The position numbers were made by a program, and so were the translations under genes. A DNA stretch of 64,000 nt from Streptomyces naganishii JCM 4654 (lineage in GTDB: Bacteria > Actinomycetota > Actinomycetes > Streptomycetales > Streptomycetaceae), in NCBI RefSeq assembly GCF_014650575.1, contig NZ_BMVF01000013.1, positions 62,001-126,000 on the forward strand. Reading direction: 5' to 3'. Shown here one piece after another: positions 8,916 through 16,817 of this stretch. The notes beneath the pieces are model-generated. The model had not been told where the DNA came from and did no database searches. It saw only the letters and a list, made by a program, of their open reading frames with translations. The stretch's first letter is position 1; every line of letters begins with the position of its first letter.

Positions 8916-9986
8916 TTAGCGGACGTTGTGCCCACCGTTCTGCGACCGTTTGGCCTGCTGCAGATCCGGGCGCCACAGCAGATCCTCGGCGCGCGGGTGC
9001 CAGCCCAGGTTGACCTCGTGCAGGTCCTGGTTGTGGGTGAGCAGGATGATCTCGGCGGCGGCCTGCGTCTTCACGGCCGGCGGGAGCGCGTCGTCCATCT
9101 GCTGCAGCAACTGTGTCCAGGCCGCCTCCCAGCCCGGGCGCAGCACGACCGGCGAGAGGTTGAAGTGCACCTCGTACCCGGCCTCCACGAAGTCGCCGGC
9201 GGCGGCGATCCGCTCGGTGACCGGGCTGGAGCGGATGTCCAGCAGCCGGGCATCCTCCGGCGGCATCACAGAGAAGCGGATCCGGGTACGCCCGCGGGGG
9301 TCGAGAGCGAGCAGGCCCCGGTTGACGAACTTGGTGGCGAAGCTGGCCTTGGCGGTCGGCCAGCACCGGAAGGCACGGATCAGATCGGCGGTGTTGTCAC
9401 AGATCAGCGCGTCGACGGAACAGTCGCCGTTCTCACCGATGTCGTAAACCCAGCAGGCGGGGTCGCACTGGTTGGGCTGGGGCTTGCGGCCCTGACCGGC
9501 GACATGACGCTCCAGGGAGGCGACGATGCGGTCGATGTTGGTGAAGATCGTGATCGGGTTGGCGTAGCCCTTGCGGCGCGGTACGTAACAGTAGGCGCAG
9601 GCCATGGCGCAGCCGTTGGATGCTCCCGGTGCGATCCAGTCGGCGGAGCGGCCGTTGGGACGGCTGGTCAGCGTCTTACGGACCCCCAGGACCAGGGTCT
9701 CGGTCTTCACCCGGACCCAGCGCTCGGCGTTGCCCTGATTGCCGTGCAGGTGCGGGATGCGCCAGTGGGAATCGACTTCGATCAGGCGGGCCTGCGGGAA
9801 GCGGGCCAGAATCTGGCGACCGCGTGGAGAGGCGGCCGCTTCGGGTTCGGCGTGGATCTCTCGCACATCGAGCAGTCGTGCGGCGTCCTGGGACAAGGCC
9901 GCGGGTTCGGCCTCGGGGATCAGGTCGCCGACGGGAAACAGGCTCTCCTGATGCTGGCCTGCGCCGTCACGGGATGGTGGTGGCAT
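8916..9986 (-). CDS. Spore photoproduct lyase-like radical SAM protein, prematurely stopped
   Basis: 356-residue radical SAM protein of the spore-photoproduct-lyase family (DNA photoproduct repair or related chemistry). The cluster-binding CX3CX2C is in NGCAMACAYCYVPRRKGYAN near residue 127; other family blocks are WVYDIGENGDCSVD and FATKFVNRGLL. The frame ends QNGGHNVR then TAA. Relatives continue NVRY..., and here the same frame after the TAA goes on RSGVKG ... LTVRYAF to a TGA at 8826. So the last 30 codons appear cut off by a single nonsense change. The 9987-10245 stretch upstream holds no clear gene. Confidence 0.8.
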   Translation of the reverse strand: MPPPSRDGAGQHQESLFPVGDLIPEAEPAALSQDAARLLDVREIHAEPEAAASPRGRQILARFPQARLIEVDSHWRIPHLHGNQGNAERWVRVKTETLVLGVRKTLTSRPNGRSADWIAPGASNGCAMACAYCYVPRRKGYANPITIFTNIDRIVASLERHVAGQGRKPQPNQCDPACWVYDIGENGDCSVDALICDNTADLIRAFRCWPTAKASFATKFVNRGLLALDPRGRTRIRFSVMPPEDARLLDIRSSPVTERIAAAGDFVEAGYEVHFNLSPVVLRPGWEAAWTQLLQQMDDALPPAVKTQAAAEIILLTHNQDLHEVNLGWHPRAEDLLWRPDLQQAKRSQNGGHNVR

Positions 9987-10245
9987 GGTGGTTCCGGTGA
10001 GAGAGGGCCGGCGCCGGAGGGTCCTTCCACTGTCCGCTCCCGTGAAGCCGGGTGCGCACAGGCGCCATGGATGTCGCTTTCCGACTGTTCAGGTTACTGC
10101 TACTCGGTCGACGACCCGGTCGGGGCGCTCGGTGCCGGCAACGGCGTCTCGAGCTCCGAGGTCTTTTGCATACGCGGTGAGCAGGATCATGAGCTGAACG
10201 TGTTCAGAGAGTCGACCGACGGATCCGGGTCGACCGAACGCGAGG

Positions 10246-10613
10246 GTGCGAACACCGCAATTGGCGGAAGCGGTCGGCGCCCATGCCGCCGGCGGATCGG
10301 TGGAACGCGCGGCGGTGCGTATCCGGGCAGGTCTGTCGGTGGACGCCGCGGCTGTCGAGCACGGGGTGGCACTGTCCGCGGGCCGGCACCAACAGCTCGC
10401 AGGAGTCAGCGAGATCGTCGGCGTTGGAACGCTTCCCTCGGCTCGCCACCGCGGTCTCGCGCTCGGGGTCACCGCGGCGCTGGTGGCCGACGCCCGGTGG
10501 TGGGAGCGGAAACCGTCTTCCTGTCGGCAGGTGACGACGACGTCGCGCGAATCTACGCTCGACTGGGCTTCCGCCGGACCGGAACGGCGCTGATCGCCGA
10601 ACCCGCCGGATAG
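10246..10613 (+). pseudogene. Frameshifted, N-truncated GNAT acetyltransferase
   Basis: The first frame reads SEIVGVGTLPSARHRGLALG followed by VTAALVADAR, the acetyl-CoA binding strand and helix of a GNAT enzyme. It then breaks near 10495, and GAETVFLSAGDDDVARIYAR followed by LGFRRTGTALIAEPAG continues in the next frame to a stop at 10613. The domain order is exactly that of one GNAT protein, so a one-base loss is likely. The N-terminal half of a typical protein of this type is missing and GTG 10246 has no proper ribosome site. Confidence 0.65.
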
Positions 10614-10740
10614 GTCCACTTCCCAGCCCCGACACACCCGCCGCAGCAGCGGGCGAGGCAAGCCTGCCGCCCGCGGACGACGACCGTACTGTTGCCGGCC
10701 GGCCCTGCCGAGACGATGGACGAGTCGGAGATGCGGATCC

Positions 10741-11130
10741 TCAGGCGTCCTCCGGATACCACCGCAGTTCCACAGTGTTGCCGTCCGGGTCCTGCACATA
10801 GAGAGAGACCGCGGTGCCCCGGGCCCCGGAGCGCTTGCCGGGGCCGTCCACTACCGTGAAGGTGCCGGAGTCGATGACCTGTTGCCAGTCGAGCGGCTCG
10901 ACCACCAGGCAGATGTGGTCGACGTTGGAACCCCGCGGCCGCCCGGCGGGCGCAGTGACGAGGTCGATGATGGTCGTCGGGCTCACTCGCACTGACGGGA
11001 AGGAGACCTTGCCGGCCCGCCACTCCTCCACTCGCACCGGTTGCAGGCCCAGGGGACCGGTGTAGAAGGCGAGCGACCGCTCGATGTCGGCGACGTTCAG
11101 GACGAGGTGGTCGAAGCCGATCACGCGCAT
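10741..11130 (-). CDS. VOC (glyoxalase/dioxygenase) superfamily protein
   Basis: 129-residue vicinal-oxygen-chelate protein with paired beta-alpha-beta-beta-beta modules. The metal-ligand positions are present: His in FDHLVLNV, His in VDHICLVV and Glu in NTVELRWYPED. Possible roles are glyoxalase-like isomerisation, ring-cleavage or antibiotic binding; the sequence does not decide. ATG 11130 has GGAGAGAC upstream. It is a single gene, divergent from the TetR gene at 11479. Confidence 0.85.
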   Translation of the reverse strand: MRVIGFDHLVLNVADIERSLAFYTGPLGLQPVRVEEWRAGKVSFPSVRVSPTTIIDLVTAPAGRPRGSNVDHICLVVEPLDWQQVIDSGTFTVVDGPGKRSGARGTAVSLYVQDPDGNTVELRWYPEDA

Positions 11131-11304
11131 GGGTGTCTCTCCGGGGGGTGAGGCGCACGGGGCGCCGGTGGCAGTACGGCGGGGCCGGCGGCTTCCGGGA
11201 CCGGCCTGTCCGCGACGGTCGTTCTCCGGATGCTGTGACCTGCTCCTGATCCGAGCATCGCGCAGAGGTATTCATTGGTCCAACGCAAGCTTGTCATTGG
11301 ATCC

Positions 11305-11319
11305 ATCGCGTTTCGCGAT
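11305..11319. promoter_or_regulatory. Inverted repeat in the VOC/TetR intergenic region
   Basis: ATCGCG-TTT-CGCGAT, a perfect 6-bp inverted repeat. Just upstream are two direct copies of CATTGG(A/-)TCCA-type sequence (11270-11281 and 11294-11305). The 347-base gap 11131-11478 has no gene; these are operator candidates for the divergent VOC and TetR genes. Confidence 0.35.
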
Positions 11320-11478
11320 CAATTATCAGGGTGGAGCATGGCTGTTGTGGCTCACTTGAGACGATCGCCACCGGGAAGGCGGACACAAATACCAGACGGA
11401 GTTGTCTCTTTCGTAGTTTCGATGTCACCATGGCAGCCCTCATACGGCCGTGTCGTTGGAGAGGACAGGGCGCAACTG

Positions 11479-12093
11479 ATGCATCCCCGAGCAGAGCAGA
11501 CCCGTCTCGAACTCCTCCATGCAGCGGCGACGCTGATCAGGTGCACAGGCCTCAGGTCCGCTGGACTGAACGCGATCTCCCGCGATGCCGGTGTGAGCCG
11601 AGGGGCCCTCACCTTCCACTTCCCGACCAAGGGCGCCCTGGCCGCCTCCGTGTACAGCGAGGCCCGCGCCGACGTGATCTCGCTGCTCGACGTCGTCTTC
11701 TCCGACCTGTCGAGCAACCCCGCAGCCGGCTTCGGCGATGCGTTGTGGCGTGCTGCCCGGGAGGACCCCGTGATCGGGGCGGGTCTGCGCCTGACGGCCG
11801 ACGGTGAGGAGGAGTCGGCTCCGAGGCTGCGCGAGGAGGTGCTCGAGGCGCTGCACCAGCGCACTGCCGCGTGGTTGCGGGACCATCCGGACGCGCGCGC
11901 CCTCGCGGACCTGGTCGTGGTGATGACGGCGGGCCTCGAATCGCTGAGCCGGGCCAAGACGCACTGGTGGGACCCGGACATCTCCTCGCGCGTGTGGGAT
12001 CTCGTGCGGCCGCTGCTCGCTACGGCGGAGAAAGCCTCAGACGAAGCAGTAGACCCGGTACCGCGAGCCCGGGAAGAATCAGCCGCCACATAG
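11479..12093 (+). CDS. TetR/AcrR-family transcriptional regulator
   Basis: 204-residue repressor-type protein. The N-terminal helix-turn-helix is LNAISRDAGVSRGALTFHFPTKGAL (residues about 27-51), very like gamma-butyrolactone receptors and their pseudo-receptors (VT.GALYFHF.SK..L). The C-terminal ligand domain ends in WDPDISSRVWDLVRPLLA. ATG 11479 is chosen because it places the HTH at the family's usual distance; the frame upstream is not protein-like. Its 3' end overlaps the convergent receptor gene by 74 bases. Given the neighbours it may be a second, butenolide-type regulator of the cluster, but that is inference. Confidence 0.8.
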   Translation: MHPRAEQTRLELLHAAATLIRCTGLRSAGLNAISRDAGVSRGALTFHFPTKGALAASVYSEARADVISLLDVVFSDLSSNPAAGFGDALWRAAREDPVIGAGLRLTADGEEESAPRLREEVLEALHQRTAAWLRDHPDARALADLVVVMTAGLESLSRAKTHWWDPDISSRVWDLVRPLLATAEKASDEAVDPVPRAREESAAT

Positions 12094-12622
12094 CGGACAC
12101 CCGTTCGGGCAGGTCCCGGCGCTCCGAGTACACGTGAGAAACCAGCTGCACGCCGGTGAACGCGCCGACGATGAACTGCGTGATCTCATCGATGTCGACG
12201 CCGGGCAGCAACTCTCCCTTCTGCCCGGCCAGATGGAGCTGGCGGGACACCGCGTCCTCTGCCGCCTTGTACGGCCGGCTGCCAGGGCTGTGGAACGACG
12301 CCTGCTCCACCGTCAGCCGCACGCTGGCTCGCAGCACGGGATCGGTCTGCAGCCTTCGGGCGTACTGGAAGGTCAGGTCGATGAGCGACTGCAGCCGGAG
12401 GTTCCGCTCCGGTGCCTCCAGTGCTTCGGACTGAGAGTCCACCAGGGCTACGGCGATGGACTCCTTCGAAGGGAAGTGGTGATACAGCGCGCCGCGTGTC
12501 AGGCCGGAGCGCATGATGATGTCCGTGGTGCTGGCGCCCTCGTAGCCGTGCTCGTCGAAGAGCGACGCCGCCGCCTCGAGGATCGCCCGCCGGGTTCTGA
12601 TAGCTCGTTCTTGACGTACCAA
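12020..12622 (-). CDS. Gamma-butyrolactone receptor-type TetR regulator (ScbR/ArpA-like)
   Basis: 200-residue TetR protein. HTH: STTDIIMRSGLTRGALYHHF then PSKESIAVALVDSQ; the C-terminal part ends LILPGLAVPGLLLRL, the ending typical of ArpA/ScbR receptors. It should repress its targets until a gamma-butyrolactone binds. It is divergent from the AfsA-like gene, the classical scbR/scbA arrangement. The start is TTG 12622 with GAGG about ten bases upstream. A palindrome at 12642-12659 lies 20 bases before the start, well placed for autoregulation. Confidence 0.88.
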   Translation of the reverse strand: MVRQERAIRTRRAILEAAASLFDEHGYEGASTTDIIMRSGLTRGALYHHFPSKESIAVALVDSQSEALEAPERNLRLQSLIDLTFQYARRLQTDPVLRASVRLTVEQASFHSPGSRPYKAAEDAVSRQLHLAGQKGELLPGVDIDEITQFIVGAFTGVQLVSHVYSERRDLPERVSAMWRLILPGLAVPGLLLRLRLSPP

Positions 12623-12641
12623 TTCGTTAATCCTCTGAAAA

Positions 12642-12659
12642 AAGACAGGTCTGCCTGTA
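12642..12659. promoter_or_regulatory. ARE-like operator 1 between receptor and AfsA-like genes
   Basis: On the minus strand TACAGGCAGACCTGTCTT, an imperfect palindrome around ACAGG-N4/6-CCTGT. It shares ACAGGCAGA(C/G)CTGTCT with the site at 14849-14868. Position between divergent receptor and synthase genes matches autoregulatory elements bound by gamma-butyrolactone receptors. Confidence 0.6.
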
Positions 12660-12718
12660 GCCTACGACGCGGCCGCTAGCCGCGTATATACAGGCGACTG
12701 CTTTCGGAGACCATAGAC

Positions 12719-13681
12719 ATGCAGAAGAATCTCAAGGCATACGCGCACACCGCTCAGCAGGCGATACCACTTCAAGATGAATCCCGGACAGAGGAGTCAC
12801 GGTGGACGGCCCGTCGGCTGACGCGAACTGTTCCGCGAGAGTACACACACCGGGCGGCGGTGGCCGAGGTCTTCCTCACCGACTGGGCGCCCGGACAACC
12901 TGACGGTTTCGTGGTGAGCGCGCAGTGGCCCCGTGGACACTCGTTCTTCTTACAGCGCTCCGGCTACCAGGACCCGCTGCTCATCGCGGAGTCCGTCCGC
13001 CAGGTGGGCTCGCTCATCGCTCACGCCGAGTTCGGCGTGCCCCTGGGCCATCACTTCCTGATGCACAACCTGTCCTACACGGTCACAGAGCAGGGCCTGG
13101 CCACCGCCCCGATACCGACCGAGGTGGAGATGCGGGTGACCTGCCACGATCTGTCCAAGCGGGGTGGGCAGCTCACCGGGATGCGCTACCAGGTGACACT
13201 CGTGCGCGACGGCCGTTCGGTCGGGTTCGCCGAAGCGGACTTCAACTGCCTGTCGCCCCGGGTCTACCAGAGGCTGCGCGGACGCAGGCCGACGAGTGTG
13301 GCTCCGGCACGGGGTCAGGTGGTCCCTCCGGCGTCGGTCGGTCGGGTGCTGCCGTCCGACGTGGTGCTCCTCGCGCCGGAGAAGGCCTCTCACCGCTGGC
13401 AGTTGCACCTGGACACCCGGCACCCCATTCTCTTCGACCACCCCGTCGACCATGTTCCAGGCATGGTGCTGATGGAGGCCGCCCGCCAGGCCGCGCAGGC
13501 TGTCCATCCCCTGCCGGTACTCGCGCTGGGCATGGACAGCACGTTCTCGCGCTTCGCCGAACTGGACGCTCCTTGCTGGATCGAGGCCGAAGTGGCGGAG
13601 GACTCCGGCCTCGTTCACGTCACGGGGACACAGAACGGCAGCACCGTGTTCACCGCACACGTCACGACATGGCACGCGTGA
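12719..13681 (+). CDS. AfsA/ScbA-like gamma-butyrolactone synthase
   Basis: 320-residue protein with two A-factor hotdog domains (about residues 30-170 and 215-318). It joins a beta-ketoacyl chain to dihydroxyacetone phosphate, the first step of gamma-butyrolactone hormone synthesis. Family blocks seen include SFFLQRSGYQDPLLIAESVR, HFLMHNLSY and HPILFDHPVDHVPGMVLMEA. GGAGA lies about eight bases before ATG 12719. Codon 78 is TTA (12950-12952), so translation probably depends on the bldA tRNA, tying expression to development. The stop overlaps the next gene (GTGA), showing an operon. Confidence 0.9.
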   Translation: MQKNLKAYAHTAQQAIPLQDESRTEESRWTARRLTRTVPREYTHRAAVAEVFLTDWAPGQPDGFVVSAQWPRGHSFFLQRSGYQDPLLIAESVRQVGSLIAHAEFGVPLGHHFLMHNLSYTVTEQGLATAPIPTEVEMRVTCHDLSKRGGQLTGMRYQVTLVRDGRSVGFAEADFNCLSPRVYQRLRGRRPTSVAPARGQVVPPASVGRVLPSDVVLLAPEKASHRWQLHLDTRHPILFDHPVDHVPGMVLMEAARQAAQAVHPLPVLALGMDSTFSRFAELDAPCWIEAEVAEDSGLVHVTGTQNGSTVFTAHVTTWHA

Positions 13682-14643
13682 CACCTGGTCACCGGGATGG
13701 GCAAGAAGCCGCTGGTCTCCTGATCACGGGCGCCGGCGGCTTCATCGGCAGCCGTGTGGCACACCGTGCCGGGCAGCTGCCCGGCAGGCGGACGCTGCGT
13801 CTGCTGGCCCACCGGCGCGCCCTTCCCCTGGCGCCCCGTGCGGCGGACGTCGTCGCCGGCGATCTGGGCGATCCCCCTTCACTGTACGGTCTGTGCGAGG
13901 GCGTGGAGACGGTCGTGCACTGCGCCTCCCTCATCGACGGCACCGACGAAGAGTGCGAGGCCGTCAACGTCCGAGGCACCGAAGCCCTGGTCAAGGAGGC
14001 ACAGCGGGCCGGGGTGTCGCGTGTCGTGTACCTGAGCACCGCTTCCGTCTACGGGCGGGGCACGTTCCGTGACGCGCGGGCTGAGGTCCTGGTGCGCAAC
14101 CCCGGGTCGCCCACCTCTCGCACCCGTGCGGTCGCCGAGGACATCGTCCTGGCTGCCGGCGGCACGGTCCTCCGCCCTCATCTCGTCTACGGAACCGGAG
14201 ACCGCTGGGTCGGCCCGGGGCTCGTCACCTTGCTCCGCACGATCGACGCCGGCGTTCAGGGCTGGCGAGCCCGGGTGTCCGCCATCGACGTGAACGATCT
14301 GGCCAGGGTCGTACTCGAGACCGCTCTGGCGCCCGGCGATCGGCTGAAGACGTGCGTGTACCACGCGAACCATCCGCGGCCGACGACCGCCGGTACCCTC
14401 CTGCGAGTTTTCGCCGAACTCGCCGAACTGGTTCCGAATGAACGGATGCTGACGTATGACCAGGCCGCCGAGCGGCTTCGGGTAGTCGGCCGGTCGGCCA
14501 ACTCGCTGGACATGATGGTCACCGACCACTGGTTCGAGAGCGGCCGACTGTGGTCCGACCTCGGGGTCGAGCCGGGGGCCGGCTTCGAGGAGGGCATGGC
14601 CCGGCACGCCGCCTGGTACCGGGCGACGCTCCGCGCGTCCTGA
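13678..14643 (+). CDS. NAD-dependent epimerase/reductase (SDR), butyrolactone operon
   Basis: About 321 residues, extended short-chain dehydrogenase. N-terminal NAD(P) loop ITGAGGFIGSRVA; VVHCASLIDG and the start of a catalytic Ser-Tyr region (YLSTASVYGRG). The usual YxxxK is not clear (TSRTRAVAEDI stands where it is expected), so it may be inactive as a classical dehydrogenase or use another residue. GTG 13678 overlaps the AfsA-like stop; ATG 13669 is an alternative. Similar SDRs next to afsA homologues reduce or modify the butyrolactone. Confidence 0.78.
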   Translation: MTPGHRDGQEAAGLLITGAGGFIGSRVAHRAGQLPGRRTLRLLAHRRALPLAPRAADVVAGDLGDPPSLYGLCEGVETVVHCASLIDGTDEECEAVNVRGTEALVKEAQRAGVSRVVYLSTASVYGRGTFRDARAEVLVRNPGSPTSRTRAVAEDIVLAAGGTVLRPHLVYGTGDRWVGPGLVTLLRTIDAGVQGWRARVSAIDVNDLARVVLETALAPGDRLKTCVYHANHPRPTTAGTLLRVFAELAELVPNERMLTYDQAAERLRVVGRSANSLDMMVTDHWFESGRLWSDLGVEPGAGFEEGMARHAAWYRATLRAS

Positions 14644-14693
14644 GTCTGCTTGCCACGACCCACCGGTCGCTACCCCTGTTCCGTCTCAGCAGA

Positions 14694-14713
14694 AACAAAC
14701 AAATCTGCCTCTG
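14694..14713. promoter_or_regulatory. ARE-like operator 2 (weaker)
   Basis: AACAAACAAATCTGCCTCTG matches the reverse of the site at 14849-14868 at 15 of 20 positions. It lies about 50 bases after the epimerase stop. It may be a secondary binding site for the butyrolactone receptor. Confidence 0.4.
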
Positions 14714-14716
14714 AGT

Positions 14717-14753
14717 CACGACCAGGAAACCGCCTTCAGGTGGCCTGGTCGTG
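14717..14753 (+). terminator. Hairpin terminator after the butyrolactone operon
   Basis: CACGACCAGG and CCTGGTCGTG form a perfect 10-bp stem around a 17-base loop, 73 bases after the epimerase stop. No U-run follows, which is normal for actinomycetes. Confidence 0.65.
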
Positions 14754-14842
14754 TACTGCGGGTGTGCTTTCCATCCGAAAGAGCCCACTCGAGGGCGGAA
14801 TTCGGGGTTCCCCGTGGCGTCCCAATATCTCGAAGATCAACG

Positions 14843-14873
14843 TTGACAAACAGGCAGAGCTGTCTGTTAGTGT
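14843..14873 (+). promoter_or_regulatory. Promoter with embedded ARE-like operator 3
   Basis: A consensus -35 TTGACA (14843-14848) is followed by the palindrome AACAGGCAGAGCTGTCTGTT (14849-14868) and a -10-like TAGTGT (14868-14873). The palindrome fills the promoter spacer, so a bound receptor would block transcription toward the biosynthetic genes. It shares its core with the operator at 12642-12659. Confidence 0.65.
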
Positions 14874-14925
14874 TCCGTCCGATCCGCTGCTGGACGTACG
14901 CATCACCCAACTCCAAGGAGTGTGG

Positions 14926-14973
14926 ATGGCTCGTCCTCACGTCGTGACGCCGCAAGCCGGCCTCACGCGGTAA
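14926..14973 (+). CDS. Possible 15-residue leader ORF
   Basis: ATG 14926 with a perfect-spaced AAGGAG ribosome site encodes MARPHVVTPQAGLTR and stops with TAA. It begins about 50 bases downstream of the receptor-controlled promoter and 195 bases before the first cluster gene. It could be a leader peptide, a decayed gene start, or chance. The rest of the 14644-15168 gap holds the operators, a terminator and the palindrome at 15101. Confidence 0.35.
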   Translation: MARPHVVTPQAGLTR

Positions 14974-15100
14974 TACCGCTCCCGCACGACCCGCAGCTCA
15001 TCGCACCTCATCACCTGACGCCGGGTTGCCGGACGGATGGTGAGCCTGGGCGGGGTTCCTGTACCGCCGGCTCCGACCGTTCGACGGCATGAGAACAATC

Positions 15101-15117
15101 TGCGCCTGCCAGGCGCA
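15101..15117. promoter_or_regulatory. Perfect 17-bp palindrome before the biosynthetic operon
   Basis: TGCGCCTG-C-CAGGCGCA, 52 bases before the first cluster gene. Could be an operator or an mRNA hairpin in the leader. Confidence 0.45.
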
Positions 15118-15168
15118 CGTCACTGGTGCAATCACGCCTGCTTCACGACCCAGAAGGGATGATCAGTC

Positions 15169-15948
15169 ATGCCTACGATCACCGTGGGAAGTTCCCGCAT
15201 CCAGTACCGCGTTGCCGGCACGGGCCCGGCCCTGATGCTGGTCCACGGCGTCGGTAAGGGCGGCGAGGCGGCCTTCGGGCACCTGGTCGATCAGTTCACG
15301 CGGCGCAACACCGTCATCCTGCCCGACCTGTCCGGCAGCGAGGCGGCCGAGGACGACGGCAGCGCCCTGACCATGGAGCAGTTGGCCGACGAGGTCGCCG
15401 CCGTGATCGAGCACGCCGGGCCCGGACCGGTGGACCTTCTGGGCTTCTCGCTCGGCGGGGCGGTCGTGACGGCCACGGCGGCCCTCCACCCCGACAAGGT
15501 CCGGCGCCTGATCCCCGTGGGCGGCCTGGTTCAGGCGGACCGCTACATGGAGAACCTGATCGGCCTGACGCTGAGCCAGAAGCACGATCCGGTGGCGTTC
15601 GGCCGGGTGCTGACGACCACCGCGTTCAGCCCGCGGTTCATCAACAGCCTCGACAGCCTGGAAGAGATCGACAGCATGGGCGCGCAGCTGAGCCCGTCCA
15701 CGGGACGCATCCGGCAGTTGGAGCTGCTGGTGCGAACCGACATCCGGGACCTGGTCGGAAAGGTCCAGGCGGACACCCTGGTCCTCGCCTGCAACCCGGA
15801 TGCCGCCGTGCCGACCCACCACTCCCGTGAGCTGCACGAGGGGATCTCGAACTCCTCCTACGTCGAGTTCGACAGCGGTCACATGGTGCTCGTCGAACAG
15901 CCCGAGGAGTTCGTGCGCGTGGTGAACGAGTTCATCCACAAGCCCTGA
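15169..15948 (+). CDS. Alpha/beta-hydrolase, first gene of the biosynthetic block
   Basis: 259-residue serine hydrolase. Nucleophile elbow GFSLGGA (Ser about residue 93), oxyanion region LVHGVGKGG, Asp in ACNPDAAVP and His in FDSGHMVLVEQPEEF complete a catalytic triad. The size and HG motif fit esterases, lactonases and C-C hydrolases. AGAAGGGA precedes ATG 15169. It leads a run of genes on the + strand to 29032 and could hydrolyse an amide, ester or lactam intermediate of the C-nucleoside-like pathway; the substrate is not known. Confidence 0.85.
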   Translation: MPTITVGSSRIQYRVAGTGPALMLVHGVGKGGEAAFGHLVDQFTRRNTVILPDLSGSEAAEDDGSALTMEQLADEVAAVIEHAGPGPVDLLGFSLGGAVVTATAALHPDKVRRLIPVGGLVQADRYMENLIGLTLSQKHDPVAFGRVLTTTAFSPRFINSLDSLEEIDSMGAQLSPSTGRIRQLELLVRTDIRDLVGKVQADTLVLACNPDAAVPTHHSRELHEGISNSSYVEFDSGHMVLVEQPEEFVRVVNEFIHKP

Positions 15949-16051
15949 CCCGCGGTCACGTCCCACCGCCGGTGGCGCTCAGGGGCGCGGCCCGCTCGGG
16001 AAGCGCCCCTCGTTCAGCACGCTCGCACACACGACAGACACAGGAGGAGAA

Positions 16052-16744
16052 GTGGCCAGGATTCTGCTCGCGGTCAGCAGCCACGACGTTCTCGGGGACA
16101 CCGGGAACCGGACGGGCTACAGCGTCTCGGAGGCGGCGCATCCGTACAACGTCTTCGTCGCCGCCGGACACGAGGTGGACTTCGTCTCGGTTCGCGGCGG
16201 CGAGCCGCCGGCCGTGGTGTTCGACGGGGAGGAGGACGACCCGGAGATCATGGGCTTCCTCGCCGACGAGACCGTCAAGGCGAAGCTCGCGGCGACCCGG
16301 CCCGCCGCCCGGGTGCGGCCCGAGGGCTACGCGGCGATCTACTACGTCGGCGGCCACGGCGCGATGTGGGACTTCCCCGACTCCCCGGACCTCGCCCGCA
16401 TCGCGACCGGCATCTACGAGCGCGGCGGTGTCGTCGCCGCCGTCTGCCACGGCCCCGCGGCCCTGGTGAACCTGCGCCTGTCCGACGGCACCTCGCTGAT
16501 CGAGGGCAAGCGGGTCACCTCCTTCAGCAACGAGGAGGAGCACTCCCTCGGGCTCGTCGACGTCATGCCGTTCCTTCTGGAGGACCGGCTCAAGGAGCGG
16601 GGCGCCCGCCACAGCAAGGCACCGGCCTACGAGGCCAACACCGAGAGCGACCAGCGGGTCATGACCGGGCAGAACCCGGCGTCGGCCGCGCCCCTCGCCG
16701 AACTCGTCGTGGCCGAGCTGAAGAACACCACCGCGGGCGCCTGA
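16052..16744 (+). CDS. DJ-1/PfpI family protein (class I glutamine amidotransferase-like)
   Basis: 230-residue protein of the DJ-1/Hsp31 type. The nucleophilic Cys is in VVAAVCHGPAAL (about residue 133), preceded by YYVGGHGAMWDFPD, and Glu in the N-terminal region as in glyoxalase III/deglycase members. Possible roles are removal of reactive carbonyl or sugar adducts, or a hydration/isomerisation step in the pathway. GTG 16052 has AGGAGGAGA just upstream. The gap to the next gene is 73 bases. Confidence 0.82.
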   Translation: MARILLAVSSHDVLGDTGNRTGYSVSEAAHPYNVFVAAGHEVDFVSVRGGEPPAVVFDGEEDDPEIMGFLADETVKAKLAATRPAARVRPEGYAAIYYVGGHGAMWDFPDSPDLARIATGIYERGGVVAAVCHGPAALVNLRLSDGTSLIEGKRVTSFSNEEEHSLGLVDVMPFLLEDRLKERGARHSKAPAYEANTESDQRVMTGQNPASAAPLAELVVAELKNTTAGA

Positions 16745-16817
16745 CCCCGCGGACCACCACGATCGCCGCACCACACCAACGGACGCCGGCACCGGCTGCA
16801 AGGAAAGGGAGAGCAGA

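Noticed and set aside
10089..10245. Possible small minus-strand gene upstream of the GNAT remnant
   Set aside because: No ribosome site, no family match, unusual codon use.
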